From: an uncultured Bacilli bacterium
GTDB lineage: Bacteria > Bacillota_I > Bacilli_A > RFN20 > CAG-826
Assembly: GCA_905236715.1 (NCBI GenBank)
Contig: CAJOMQ010000003.1
Span: 1-58,602, forward strand
Direction: 5' to 3'
DNA: 58,602 nucleotides
Shown: one piece after another, positions 46,347 to 56,707 of the stretch
Layout of the letters: each line of letters begins with the position of its first letter
Numbering within the stretch: position 1 is the stretch's first letter
Made by a program: the position numbers and the translations under genes
Notes under the pieces: generated by a model
What the model was told of the DNA's origin: nothing
Databases searched by the model: none
The model's input: the letters and a program-made list of their open reading frames with translations, nothing else

Positions 46347-49025
46347 ATGAAAAAGAATCTTATTGTCTTGCTGTTATCTACATTTTTACTCGTTGGCTGT
46401 AGTCATGAGCAACATGAAGAAAGCCCATCATCTTCCATTGAAGAAAATAAACCAACCATTACTTTGTCATCTCATAATGAGACTATTATCGCTGGCCACA
46501 AATTACAATTAAGCGCCAGCGTCGATAATATTGAAGAACCTTATTCCATATTATGGCAAGGATTTAATAACCGCGTTTATGTTGATAATAACGGCTTAGT
46601 AACCGGTTTAACATTAGGTAAAGATACCGTTATTACTGGTATTGACTTAAATAATGATGGTGAACTTAATCCTAATGAACCAATGGATTATTGTGATATT
46701 GAAGTCGTCAAAGAACCTTCAGGAGTGACATTATCTTTCTCCAAAGGTTATGTCGAAGTATCCGCTGATCACAGTGTATCTCTCAGCGTGAATATTGACC
46801 CCGCTCCTGAAAGTGGTAATTATTTCTATCTTTCTTTTTCGAGTGCCGATTCTTCCATTGCTTCTGTTTATAAAGAATCTAATTACAACACCAATTTGAC
46901 CATTAGAGGCAATAGCATCGGTGAAACCGATATCACTGCGTCTTACGCTCATAAAGAAGCTTCTATCCGTGTCAAAACAATTCCTTGGGTGGAAGATGGT
47001 TTTACTCATGTTGCCGGTCTTTCTTTAGAGAAAAAGGAAATTCTTTTAGAAAAAGATAGTTCTCTTTCTCCCACCTATCAAATTAATCCCATTTTTGCTC
47101 CCGCTGAGGCGACTAACAAAAATGTGAACTATTATTCCAATAATGAAGATGTAGCCACTGTTTCTGCTACTGGTTTAGTGACCGCTCGTAATGGTGGTAG
47201 TGCTCTGATCACCGTGGAAAGTGAAGATTTACATAAGACAGCACAACTTAATGTTGTCGTCAAAGATACTTCTCAAACATATGAAAACAATTATTATGAT
47301 GGATATTATGCCGAATTAACCACTTGGGAAAATGGTGAAGACCTCATCAATAAATTACATAATATCATTAAAGATGATACACCATTAAAATATGATTGGG
47401 ATGTCATCAAAGATGCCGATGAAGCTATCGATGATGCTTTAGCATTAGAAACCATGTATTCCAATGTGAATGTTTTAAAGAGCGAACAAGCTAGTGCTTA
47501 TTCCCGTGAACACGCTTTTCCCGCTTCTTTAATGACGGGTTTCTCCACTGGCGATGCGACCGCCCAAAAAGGCAGAGCCACTGATTATCACAATTTATTT
47601 GCGGCTTCCGCCAGCGGCAATTCATCTCGTTCCAATAAAAATTATGGTACCGCGGATAAAAATGATGGCAATTACACAATCACTGATAATGGTGCTTATT
47701 CTTTCGATAGATTGAATTTTGAACCCAACGACAAAGATAAAGGTAAAGCCTCAAGAGCCATATTTTATATGGCTACCATGTATAATGAGACTGAAACCGC
47801 GAATGTCACTGATGCGATTACCTTTAACGAAGCAGATAAAGCCACATATGGTCAAAATAGCAAAACAGTTCATATTATCTATGAGCAAAAACCTTTAGAG
47901 GTGAGAGAAGAATATGCTGATTATGGTAAAGTCTCCTTCACCAAATTCCATTATCATGAAGATGAAGAATCCCAAAGCTTATATAACAAATATGTCGGTA
48001 ATGTACCAGAAGGCTTATCTCTTGAAGAATTATTAGAAATCGAAACAGAAGCCTATGGCTGTTATTCCACAGATAACTGTGAGTTCGCTATCGGTGGTCT
48101 ATCTGATTTATTAGCTTGGTCATCGACATCTGTGACATATGCGGAAATGTATCGTAATAACGCTGTTCTTGCTGCCCAAGGCAATCGTAATCCTTTCACT
48201 GATTATCCCGAATTAATAAATTACGCCTTTGGCGCTTTAAAAGATGAACCTGGTAATTTGGCGAATATTCGCCCCAGTGAAGACATCTTAAAAATGGCAG
48301 ATAAAGAAATCGTTGGCTACAAAGCTGTTAGTTATGCCCAATCCGCAGTAGTGGGTGCCACTTATGATATTAACGATGTGACCTTAAAAGCGGTCCGTTC
48401 TGATTTATCCCTTGTTGATGCAATTAGTAGTGACATCGAATACACCCCCTATACATTCACTAATAGTGACTTAAATGCGGGCTTTGCCTATGTTCCTATT
48501 CAAACAAAATTCAACACGATTAATCTAAAGATTAAAGTGACATCCGAAGATATCAATATTTGTAATTATATTTATCGTTTAGTCGGAAAATCGAAACAAG
48601 ATTGGGGCAACGCCGATTTAGCCGGATTCTCTAATGGTGATACCGCGACATTCGGGGCTTTAGATTGGGTTATTTCTTGGACCAACGCTGAGGCATCCGT
48701 AGAAAAAACTTTTGCCAAAGCGGGTGTCGCTTTTGGCACAGGCGCTAAATCAGTTGGTACCATTACATTTGAAACCGTTGATTCATTAACCAATGTCCAA
48801 GCTTTCTTTGCACTAGTGAACGCGGCAAGCAATCAAAAACCATCTTATACCATGTATATAGGATCCACTTTAGTAAAGTCTGGCTCATATACCGGTGCAG
48901 GTAATACCGCTTACCCTGTGATGATTGGGGCAAAATGTAACAATTTGAGCGGAAAAGCCAAAATCGTCATCAGTGGTGCCACAAATTTTGCTATCTATAT
49001 GCACACACTTGCGCTAAAATACTAA
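46347..49025 (+). CDS. Lipoprotein with BIG2 domains and endonuclease I-like domain
   Basis: The 892-aa lipoprotein (Cys18 in LLVGC) has Ig-like modules at about 35-210 and a clear BIG2 domain at about 222-310 (SLEKKEILLEKDSSLSPTY...ATVSATGLVTARNGG). An endonuclease I-like domain (about 312-520) carries SREHAFPASLM and ATDYHNLFAAS, matching the His/metal residues of the EndA family. Beta-rich modules fill the C-terminal 270 residues. It is probably a cell-surface nuclease that degrades DNA for nucleotide uptake. SD is AAGAAGG. It is monocistronic. Confidence 0.85.
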   Translation: MKKNLIVLLLSTFLLVGCSHEQHEESPSSSIEENKPTITLSSHNETIIAGHKLQLSASVDNIEEPYSILWQGFNNRVYVDNNGLVTGLTLGKDTVITGIDLNNDGELNPNEPMDYCDIEVVKEPSGVTLSFSKGYVEVSADHSVSLSVNIDPAPESGNYFYLSFSSADSSIASVYKESNYNTNLTIRGNSIGETDITASYAHKEASIRVKTIPWVEDGFTHVAGLSLEKKEILLEKDSSLSPTYQINPIFAPAEATNKNVNYYSNNEDVATVSATGLVTARNGGSALITVESEDLHKTAQLNVVVKDTSQTYENNYYDGYYAELTTWENGEDLINKLHNIIKDDTPLKYDWDVIKDADEAIDDALALETMYSNVNVLKSEQASAYSREHAFPASLMTGFSTGDATAQKGRATDYHNLFAASASGNSSRSNKNYGTADKNDGNYTITDNGAYSFDRLNFEPNDKDKGKASRAIFYMATMYNETETANVTDAITFNEADKATYGQNSKTVHIIYEQKPLEVREEYADYGKVSFTKFHYHEDEESQSLYNKYVGNVPEGLSLEELLEIETEAYGCYSTDNCEFAIGGLSDLLAWSSTSVTYAEMYRNNAVLAAQGNRNPFTDYPELINYAFGALKDEPGNLANIRPSEDILKMADKEIVGYKAVSYAQSAVVGATYDINDVTLKAVRSDLSLVDAISSDIEYTPYTFTNSDLNAGFAYVPIQTKFNTINLKIKVTSEDINICNYIYRLVGKSKQDWGNADLAGFSNGDTATFGALDWVISWTNAEASVEKTFAKAGVAFGTGAKSVGTITFETVDSLTNVQAFFALVNAASNQKPSYTMYIGSTLVKSGSYTGAGNTAYPVMIGAKCNNLSGKAKIVISGATNFAIYMHTLALKY

Positions 49026-49038
49026 ATTGCTGGCTGAG

Positions 49039-49052
49039 CTTGATTAATCAAG
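49039..49052 (+). promoter_or_regulatory. Perfect palindrome at the ileS ribosome-binding site
   Basis: CTTGATTAATCAAG (14 bp, perfect) ends just before the ATG at 49063. Its right half overlaps the SD-like AAGAGG. It may be an operator or mask the SD as RNA. No T-box fits in the short gap. Confidence 0.5.
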
Positions 49053-49062
49053 AGGTACAAAT

Positions 49063-51819
49063 ATGGATTACAAAACCACATTATTGATGAACAAATCTAA
49101 CTTCGAAATGCGTGGTAACCTCAATCAAAAGGAACCCGTTCTTGTCGAAAAGTGGACGAAAGAAAATTTATACGAAGAGATGAATAACAACCGCAAAGAG
49201 GCGATTGAATTTGTCTTGCATGATGGCCCTCCCTACGCCAATGGTGATATGCACTGCGGCCATATGCTTAACAGAATCTTAAAAGATTTTGTTGTGCGTT
49301 ATAAAAACATGCAAGGATATGTCACCCCCTTTGTTTTTGGTTGGGATACACATGGTTTACCAATTGAAAATATGGTGACCAAATCCGGTATCAATCGTAA
49401 AACCACGCCCATCGTGGAATTCCGTCAAAAATGTGAAGAATACGCTTTAAAACAAGTCGAAAGACAAAAAGAACAAATTCGCCGCCTCGGTTTAGTGGGC
49501 GATTTTGATCATCCATATCTCACTCTCTTACATGATTATGAAGCCAGACAAATTGAAGTCTTTGGTCAAATGGCCATGAAAGGCCTTATTTATAAAGGTT
49601 TAAAACCCGTTTATTGGTCTCCCAGTAGTGAATCCGCTTTAGCGGAAGCCGAAATCGAATACGCTGATGTGAAATCACATTCCATCTATGTCGCTTTTAA
49701 GGTGAAAGACGGCAAAGGTGTGGTGGATAATGATGCGCGTTTAGTCATTTGGACAACCACTCCATGGACTTTACCCGCGAATTTAGCCATTTCTGCCCAC
49801 CCCGATTTCATCTATGGTGAATATCAAACCGATAAAGGAAAACTTGTTTTCCTCGAAGAATTTAAAGATAAACTCACCGAAGAATTAGAATTAGGTGAAG
49901 TGAAATTAATCAAAACCATCAAAGGACAAGATTTAGAATTTGTCGTTTGTAAACACCCTTTCTATGATCGTGATTCTTTAGTGATAGTGGGTACCCATGT
50001 CACTAATGACGCTGGTACTGGTTTAGTCCATACCGCTCCTGGTCATGGTGTGGAAGACTATCAAGTCTGCTTAAAATATCCTGGAAGAGGATTAGAACCA
50101 TATTGCCCCGTTGATGAAAAAGGTTATATGAAACCCGGAACCGGTGAAGGCATTGAAGGATTATTTTATGAAGAGGCTAATGAAGCGGTATTAAAAATTA
50201 TTTCCGAAAATGGTGCTTTACTTAAACACGATGTGTTTATCCACTCATATCCTCATGATTGGCGGACCCATAAACCCGTCATTTTCCGCGCGACTGATCA
50301 ATGGTTCTGCTCAATTGAACCTATTCGTCAAGATTTATTAAAGGAAATCCATAAAGTGAAATGGTATCCCGCTTGGGGAGAAACCAGAATGGTCAACATG
50401 ATTAAAGATCGTGGTGATTGGTGTATTTCCCGTCAAAGAGCCTGGGGTGTCCCCATTCCTATTTTCTATTGTGAAGATGGCACACCTGTCATTGATGAAA
50501 AAGTGTTCAAACACATTCAACAATTGTTCAAAGAACATGGTAGTAATATTTGGTATGAAAAGAGTGCGAAAGAGCTCTTACCAGAAGGATATGCAAACCC
50601 CCATTCTCCTAATGGAGAATTCAATAAAGAAAATGACATCATGGATGTCTGGTTCGATAGTGGTTCTTCTTGGGCTGGTACCCTCGTTGAAAGAGGTATC
50701 AAATTCCCCGCTGATTTATATTTAGAAGGTAGTGATCAATATCGTGGTTGGTTTAATTCATCCCTTATTGTCTCACTGGCTACACAAGGTGTTGCCCCAT
50801 ATAAAAATGTCGTGAGCCATGGTTGGGTATTAGATGAGCATTTCGAACAAATGCATAAATCAAAAGGCAATGGTGTTGACCCTGTCAAGATTGCTAATGT
50901 CTATGGTGCGGATATTTTAAGATTATGGGTGGCCACAATTGAATATCAACAAGATGTCCGAATTGGTGAAAATCTCATCAAACAAGTGGCTGATCAATAT
51001 CGTAAAATCCGTAACACATTAAAATTCCTTTCTTGGAATCTCGTTGATTTTGAAATCAACAATCAAAGTGAAGATTTTAGCAAAGTTGATTTATTCATCT
51101 TGAATAAATTAGATGAAGTAATTAATTTCGTGAATGATAAATTTGATCACTATGATTTTGCCAGCGCCATGAGTGCGATTATGACTTTTATGTCGAGTGA
51201 CCTCAGTGCTTTCTATTTAGATATTAATAAAGATATCCTTTATTGTGAAAGCCAAAATAGTCATCGTCGTCAACAAGTACAAACAGTGCTTTATCGCGTT
51301 AGTGAAACTTTATTACGCTTATTAAATCCTGTCTTACCTTTCACAATGGATGAATTCAATAAGAATTTACCAGGCGAAAGAAAAGATAACGTGCAATTTC
51401 TCGATTACCCCAAAAAGAGAAATTTGAGCGATTCTAGTGCTCAATTAGATAAAGAATATGAATTATTCTTAGCTTTAAGAAATGATGTCTTAAAAGCCCT
51501 CGAATTAGCGCGTACATCACAAATCATTGGTTCTTCCCAAGAAGCGATGGTGGAAATCGCCTTCGTAGATAAAAAAGAAGAACTCAAAGAACTCATTGCA
51601 CAATTAGGTAAAGAAAATCTCGCGAAATTATTTGTCGTTAGTGAAGTGAAAATATTAGAAGACGTAAAAGGAGAACAACTTGCTTTAGCAAAAGTCGCTG
51701 TCAGTCATCATAAGGGACATTTCTGTGAAAGATGTTGGAATTATGAAGATTTAGCGGTAGAGCAAGAAGATGGCTCCTATTTATGTCAACGTTGCCAGGA
51801 GGTTGTCCATCATGAATAA
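49063..51819 (+). CDS. ileS: Isoleucyl-tRNA synthetase
   Basis: The 918-aa class I enzyme has the HIGH motif as HCGH (64-67, in PPYANGDMHCGH), the editing domain (about 190-400, TTTPWTLPANLA and GTGLVHTAPGHG), and a C-terminal zinc ribbon (CERCWNY...CQRCQ). The KMSKS loop is QMHKS (596-600); the usual first Lys is Gln, while the catalytically more important second Lys is present. Length is that of bacterial IleS1. Its end overlaps lspA by eight bases. Confidence 0.96.
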   Translation: MDYKTTLLMNKSNFEMRGNLNQKEPVLVEKWTKENLYEEMNNNRKEAIEFVLHDGPPYANGDMHCGHMLNRILKDFVVRYKNMQGYVTPFVFGWDTHGLPIENMVTKSGINRKTTPIVEFRQKCEEYALKQVERQKEQIRRLGLVGDFDHPYLTLLHDYEARQIEVFGQMAMKGLIYKGLKPVYWSPSSESALAEAEIEYADVKSHSIYVAFKVKDGKGVVDNDARLVIWTTTPWTLPANLAISAHPDFIYGEYQTDKGKLVFLEEFKDKLTEELELGEVKLIKTIKGQDLEFVVCKHPFYDRDSLVIVGTHVTNDAGTGLVHTAPGHGVEDYQVCLKYPGRGLEPYCPVDEKGYMKPGTGEGIEGLFYEEANEAVLKIISENGALLKHDVFIHSYPHDWRTHKPVIFRATDQWFCSIEPIRQDLLKEIHKVKWYPAWGETRMVNMIKDRGDWCISRQRAWGVPIPIFYCEDGTPVIDEKVFKHIQQLFKEHGSNIWYEKSAKELLPEGYANPHSPNGEFNKENDIMDVWFDSGSSWAGTLVERGIKFPADLYLEGSDQYRGWFNSSLIVSLATQGVAPYKNVVSHGWVLDEHFEQMHKSKGNGVDPVKIANVYGADILRLWVATIEYQQDVRIGENLIKQVADQYRKIRNTLKFLSWNLVDFEINNQSEDFSKVDLFILNKLDEVINFVNDKFDHYDFASAMSAIMTFMSSDLSAFYLDINKDILYCESQNSHRRQQVQTVLYRVSETLLRLLNPVLPFTMDEFNKNLPGERKDNVQFLDYPKKRNLSDSSAQLDKEYELFLALRNDVLKALELARTSQIIGSSQEAMVEIAFVDKKEELKELIAQLGKENLAKLFVVSEVKILEDVKGEQLALAKVAVSHHKGHFCERCWNYEDLAVEQEDGSYLCQRCQEVVHHE

Positions 51820-52498
51820 ATTCCTCTCCTTCTTAAAAAGAAACCTTTGGAATATTATCGCAATTGCCATCGCAGTAGTGATGTTAGTGATTGATATAAT
51901 CACTAAACAACTGGTAGTCAAAAATATGGCGCCAGGTGATTCTATTACCCTCATAAAAGGTTTCTTGAATATCACTTACACAGTAAATACAGGCGCCGCG
52001 TTTGGCTTTAGTGTTGGTGATGAAGTGGTGAACCGTGTTCTTTATTGCATTATTGCCTCTTTAGCGCTTAGTGCGATTATTTTCTTCTATGTCTGGAAGA
52101 ATAAGAAAATCACCCCATATGTGAAAATAACTATGTTATTAATTGCTGCTGGTGCTCTTGGTAATCTCATTGATAGAATATTCTATTCACCAGAATTTTT
52201 GGGTGAAGGTGTCCAACATAATGGTGTAGTAGACTGGATTGACTTCTGTGGCATCTGGGCTTTTATCTTTAATATCGCTGATAGCTGTGTTGTCATTGGT
52301 GCGATTATGCTCATTGTATGGCTTATCGTTACCGAGGTTAAAGAAACCAAGGCCAAAAGAGCGCAAGAACAAGCCGAAAATAATGGTAAAGTTCTCTCTT
52401 TAGAAGAACAAGAAAGATTACAAGCAAATAATACTGATTCCGTGGCTGAAAATGCGGGAAAAGAACAAAAAAATAACGAAGAAAAACCCACTGAATAA
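51812..52498 (+). CDS. lspA: Lipoprotein signal peptidase II
   Basis: The 228-aa membrane aspartyl protease cleaves lipoprotein signal peptides and fits the many lipoproteins here. It has four helices, with NTGAAFG and the catalytic Asp in GNLIDRIF and NIADSCV. The start at 51812 uses SD AGGAGG inside ileS. A Glu/Lys-rich cytosolic tail of about 55 residues follows the last helix; typical LspA (about 160 aa) lacks it. Confidence 0.94.
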   Translation: MNKFLSFLKRNLWNIIAIAIAVVMLVIDIITKQLVVKNMAPGDSITLIKGFLNITYTVNTGAAFGFSVGDEVVNRVLYCIIASLALSAIIFFYVWKNKKITPYVKITMLLIAAGALGNLIDRIFYSPEFLGEGVQHNGVVDWIDFCGIWAFIFNIADSCVVIGAIMLIVWLIVTEVKETKAKRAQEQAENNGKVLSLEEQERLQANNTDSVAENAGKEQKNNEEKPTE

Positions 52499-52522
52499 TT
52501 AGTAGATATTTAGTAGTTTTTT

Positions 52523-53428
52523 ATGCAAACATACAAAGTAAGTGAAAATCAGGCTAATTTGAGACTAGATAAAATTCTCGTCTCTTTTTTGCCAGAAATG
52601 TCACGTACTTATATCTCTAAATTAATTGAAGATGGAAAATGCCTGGTTAATGATAAAATTGCCAAAGCTTCTCTCAAATTAAAAGCGGGAGATATCATTT
52701 CTATTGATATTCCAGAAACTAAACCATTGGAGGTTAACGCGGAAGACATTCCTTTGGATATTATTTATGAAGATAAAGACATTTTAATCATCAACAAACC
52801 ACAAGGTTTAGTGGTGCATCCATCTAATGGTCATTGGGAACACACTTTAGTAAATGCTATCTTACATCATTGTAATGATTTAAGTGGCATTAACGGAATC
52901 ATGCGTCCTGGGATTGTTCATCGTATTGATAAAGACACTAGTGGCTTAATTTGCGTAGCAAAGAATGATGCTTCCCATAAATTTTTAGCAGAGCAATTAA
53001 AAGATCATACAATGGCGAGAGACTATATCGCTCTTGTTAGGGGTGTAATTAAAGAAAATAGTGGAACTATTGATATGCCTATCGGCAGAGATAAAAATAA
53101 TCGTCAGAAAATGGCGGTCACGAAAACCAATAGTAAACCCGCGATTACTCATTTCCGTGTTTTAAGAAGATTTTCCAATAACACACTCATAGAGTGTCAA
53201 TTAGTAACAGGCCGCACCCATCAAATACGTGTTCATATGGCGCATATTGGTTATCCGGTCGAAGGTGACCCATTATATGGCAGCCGTACTTATGACAAAT
53301 TATATAAAGGTGGTCAATTACTTACCGCCTATAAATTAAGACTTATTCACCCCGCGAGTAAAAAAGAGATGGAATTCAGTATTGACCTTCCATCTTATTT
53401 CCAAGAAATTATTGATAATTTAGAATAA
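52523..53428 (+). CDS. rluD: Large-subunit pseudouridine synthase RluD type
   Basis: The 301-aa protein has an N-terminal S4 domain (about 10-75) and an RluA-family catalytic domain with the active-site Asp in GIVHRIDKDTSGL, and VTGRTHQIRVHM. It forms pseudouridine in 23S rRNA. It follows lspA closely (24 bases), as in many Firmicutes. No SD is visible. The stop is four bases from the convergent rnhC stop. Confidence 0.93.
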   Translation: MQTYKVSENQANLRLDKILVSFLPEMSRTYISKLIEDGKCLVNDKIAKASLKLKAGDIISIDIPETKPLEVNAEDIPLDIIYEDKDILIINKPQGLVVHPSNGHWEHTLVNAILHHCNDLSGINGIMRPGIVHRIDKDTSGLICVAKNDASHKFLAEQLKDHTMARDYIALVRGVIKENSGTIDMPIGRDKNNRQKMAVTKTNSKPAITHFRVLRRFSNNTLIECQLVTGRTHQIRVHMAHIGYPVEGDPLYGSRTYDKLYKGGQLLTAYKLRLIHPASKKEMEFSIDLPSYFQEIIDNLE

Positions 53429-53432
53429 ATTA

Positions 53433-54326
53433 TTACTTATTTAATTTTTTGTAATTAGCGAAATTCGTTTTCGCTATTTTTGTTAATTCTTCAAAACCGT
53501 ATTTATCGATGAAAGTGGTGACAAATTCATCAACCTTAGGTCCCGCACCAAAAGGAAAATCAAGATGATATGTCGCATCTAATTTTTCTTTTTCCTTTAA
53601 TAAGGAATAACGGGCTATCACACTCGCTAAAGCGACACAGGGGAAATGGGATTCGCCTTTGGTTTTAAAAATAATGTTGCCAACGATTTCTTCGTTGTGG
53701 TCATTTAAATAACGGTAATAAGTCGTGGGTTTCGCAAATTCATCCACAAAGATATTAATGACTTCCGGATGTTCATGATGCATGTTCAACAAAGCGCGAT
53801 TATGCATCTTGGCTTTTAAAGAATTTAAATTCTCCCCTTTTTGATACATCTCATTATATTTTTCATTGGGTAATGTCAATTTCGAGAAAGAAAATTCTTT
53901 CACAAGTCGTGGACCAATTTCTAATATCTTTTGATCACTCAATTTCTTGGAATCATTGACTCCTAATTCTCTTAATAGAGAAATTTGTTTTTTATTAACA
54001 TATGCGGCGACCACAACCATGGGGAGGAGAAAATCACCCACCCCGACTTCGTCAGAACCAATTTGTTCGCCAAAATATTCCCATTCATTGTCTGGTCTTT
54101 TCTCCGCATTAATATCCCAAATACGCGCTTCTTGTAAAGCATTAGGTCCGGAAAAGACCACTTTGCTTTTCCCATCTTTTATTTTGTAAGCGGTGATGGA
54201 TAAGCGATTGCTTTTAGCAAAAAAGACAACATATGCTCCATTGTTATCTTGGATATCTTCTTCATAGAACTTTTTGATTTTTTCCAAGGTTATTTCATCA
54301 ACAGTAATAGAGATAATTTCGTTCAT
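53433..54326 (-). CDS. rnhC: Ribonuclease HIII
   Basis: The 297-aa enzyme cleaves RNA in RNA-DNA hybrids. An N-terminal TBP-like substrate-binding domain (about 1-75) precedes the catalytic domain with IGSDEVGVGDF (Asp-Glu pair) and later acidic residues; ASVIARYSLLKE is typical of the HII/HIII class. The G-x-G-x-G of the first motif is replaced by D-E-V-G-V-G-D, as usual for HIII. It is divergent from mutS2. Confidence 0.94.
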   Translation of the reverse strand: MNEIISITVDEITLEKIKKFYEEDIQDNNGAYVVFFAKSNRLSITAYKIKDGKSKVVFSGPNALQEARIWDINAEKRPDNEWEYFGEQIGSDEVGVGDFLLPMVVVAAYVNKKQISLLRELGVNDSKKLSDQKILEIGPRLVKEFSFSKLTLPNEKYNEMYQKGENLNSLKAKMHNRALLNMHHEHPEVINIFVDEFAKPTTYYRYLNDHNEEIVGNIIFKTKGESHFPCVALASVIARYSLLKEKEKLDATYHLDFPFGAGPKVDEFVTTFIDKYGFEELTKIAKTNFANYKKLNK

Positions 54327-54394
54327 ATCAAAATAACTTTAACACATTCTTGCCCTTAATAAGTGCATTATTTTAAATGAAGCCATCGATGTGC

Positions 54395-54400
54395 TATGAT
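54395..54400 (+). promoter_or_regulatory. -10 box of mutS2, start expected at the ATG
   Basis: TATGAT (54395-54400) lies six bases before the ATG at 54407; the -35 is weak (TTTAAA/TTAAAT near 54372-54378). The message may be leaderless. Confidence 0.4.
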
Positions 54401-54406
54401 AGTGCC

Positions 54407-56707
54407 ATGCAAGATATTTATAAAACCTTTGAATTTATAAGAATTCAGGAAAATATAGATGAATTCGCCAAAACCGCTTTAGCGAAAGAATATATCTCTA
54501 ATTTAAAGATGCTATCTTCAAAAGAAGAAATGAAAGAATCTTTAAAAGATTTAGAAGAATTTTCTTCTATCATCCAAAGATTTGGCCCCCTGCCTATCGC
54601 TAATAGTGCTAATGCTTTATATCTCATTGATTTAGCCAAGAAAACAGGTTTATTATCACCTCGTGATTTACATCTCATCGCTGAAGATGTTATCACCTCA
54701 AAATCGATTCTTAAATATTTAGAAAAAGTGGATGTTTCTTATCCCCGTATCAAAGATAAGGCTTCTCATTTCTTTGATTTGTCTTCTTTAGAAAAAGAAA
54801 TACATCGCGTCATCACTAATGCTTTAACCATCGCTGATAATGCGACACCAGAACTAAAAGAAATCAGACACAGCATGAAAAAATTAGAAGCGAATTTACA
54901 AACTCGTGTGGCTTCTTTGTCATATACCTACGCTAAATATCTCAATGATGATAACGCGACCATCAGAGATGGTCATTTTGTCTTACCAGTGAAAACCGTC
55001 TATAAAAATAGTGTTCCTGGTATTGTCTATGATATTTCCGATAGTGGGGCAACCACTTTTATTGAACCGATGGAAATCGTGCAAATAAATAACGAATTAA
55101 CATCCCTCAAAGTGGAAGAACAAGAAGAAATCAGAAAAATCTTAAAACAATTAACCGCTTTAGTGCTCATCCAAGAAAAAGAAATCATCAACAATAATCA
55201 AATTATCGCCGAATTTGATTTCTTATCCGCGAAAAGTTTATATGCCCAAAAAATAAATGGGGAAATCGCTACTATATCCGACCAACAAATCATTGATTTG
55301 CAGGATGCTAGACATCCCCTTATCGCTCCCGATAAAGTGGTCAGTAATACTTATTATCTTGATGATGATAAACGCATTTTAGTTATCTCTGGACCAAATG
55401 CCGGTGGTAAAACGGTATCTTTAAAAACCGTCGGCTTATTAACGATGATGAATCAATGTGGCTTAGCTATTCCCGTAAAGAAAGCCACATTGGGATATTT
55501 CAACAATATCTACATTGATATTGGTGATAACCAATCATTAAGTGATAATCTATCGACATTCTCCGCGCATATGTATCAATTAGGGCAAATCAGCAAAAAA
55601 GTTAAAGGCAAAGACTTAGTGCTCATTGATGAATTAGGAACCGGTACTGATCCCAAAGAAGGCGAAGCTTTAGCGTTCTCCATCATGAAGAAATTAGAAA
55701 ATAGTCACGCCTTAGCGATGATATCTTCCCATTTCTCCGCTTTAAAAGAATATGCTTTCTTATCTCACCATGTTGTTAATTCATCCATGGTGTTTGATGA
55801 AGAAAAATTATTACCCACTTATCGTTTCCGTTTAGGGGCACCGGGTAAAAGCTATGCTTTAGATGTCGCTTCCCGATACGGTATTGAAGAAGATATTGTA
55901 TTAGGAGCGAAAGAATTCCTCTCTAAACAAGAAGGTAATGACACTAGTGAATTATTAAATGTCTTACAAAAGAAATTAGATGAAGCAAATAAATTGTTTG
56001 ATGAAGCCCAAAAAGAGAAAAAACAAATCCTCGAATCACAAAAACAAATCGAAAATGAAAAACAACTTCTGAAAGAAAGACGCGATAAATTATTAGAAAG
56101 TGTCAAAGAAGAAAAACAACAAATCATCGATAACGCCAAAGAAGAAGTAAGTGAAATATTATCTGCTTTATCTAAAGGAGATATCAAACCACACGAAGTG
56201 GTCAATCTCAAAAAGCAATTAGAGCAATTAGAAGATGCTCCGGAAAATATCACCTATAACGAAACATTACAAATTGGTGATTATGTTTCTGTCCCTTCCG
56301 CGGGTATATCGGGAAAAATAGAACGTATCAATGGTAATAAAGCCCATGTCAATAGTGATGCTGGTCTCTCTTTTGATATTGAAATGAATAAACTCCACAA
56401 AGTGGAGCCACCCAAAAATAAAACTGTCAAAAAGACCAACAATTATGAAATTGGTTTAAATACCAATGTGGGATTAGAACTCAATCTCATCGGCTTACAT
56501 GTTGACGAAGCCCAAGAAGCATTAGAAAAATATATTGATACTTGTAAATTAAAACGCCTGGGACAAGTGAGAATTATCCATGGCTTTGGTAGTGGTGCTC
56601 TCCGTAAGATGGTGAGAAACTATTTAGATAAAGAGCACATCAAATATCGCCCCGGTGACGCGAGTGAAGGTGCGGGAGGGGCCACTGTGGTGATCTTCCA
56701 TGAATGA
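54407..56707 (+). CDS. mutS2: MutS2 ATPase/endonuclease
   Basis: The 766-aa MutS2 acts on recombination intermediates or collided ribosomes in Firmicutes. The start at 54407 is fixed by the -10 box. It has core and lever domains, Walker A SGPNAGGKT (from about 328), Walker B LVLIDELGTGTDP, a long coiled coil (about 500-600), a KOW-like segment (GDYVSVPSAGISGKIERI) and a C-terminal Smr domain (LIGLHVDEAQEALEKYI...IIHGFGSGALR). It overlaps uvrC by eight bases. Confidence 0.95.
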   Translation: MQDIYKTFEFIRIQENIDEFAKTALAKEYISNLKMLSSKEEMKESLKDLEEFSSIIQRFGPLPIANSANALYLIDLAKKTGLLSPRDLHLIAEDVITSKSILKYLEKVDVSYPRIKDKASHFFDLSSLEKEIHRVITNALTIADNATPELKEIRHSMKKLEANLQTRVASLSYTYAKYLNDDNATIRDGHFVLPVKTVYKNSVPGIVYDISDSGATTFIEPMEIVQINNELTSLKVEEQEEIRKILKQLTALVLIQEKEIINNNQIIAEFDFLSAKSLYAQKINGEIATISDQQIIDLQDARHPLIAPDKVVSNTYYLDDDKRILVISGPNAGGKTVSLKTVGLLTMMNQCGLAIPVKKATLGYFNNIYIDIGDNQSLSDNLSTFSAHMYQLGQISKKVKGKDLVLIDELGTGTDPKEGEALAFSIMKKLENSHALAMISSHFSALKEYAFLSHHVVNSSMVFDEEKLLPTYRFRLGAPGKSYALDVASRYGIEEDIVLGAKEFLSKQEGNDTSELLNVLQKKLDEANKLFDEAQKEKKQILESQKQIENEKQLLKERRDKLLESVKEEKQQIIDNAKEEVSEILSALSKGDIKPHEVVNLKKQLEQLEDAPENITYNETLQIGDYVSVPSAGISGKIERINGNKAHVNSDAGLSFDIEMNKLHKVEPPKNKTVKKTNNYEIGLNTNVGLELNLIGLHVDEAQEALEKYIDTCKLKRLGQVRIIHGFGSGALRKMVRNYLDKEHIKYRPGDASEGAGGATVVIFHE

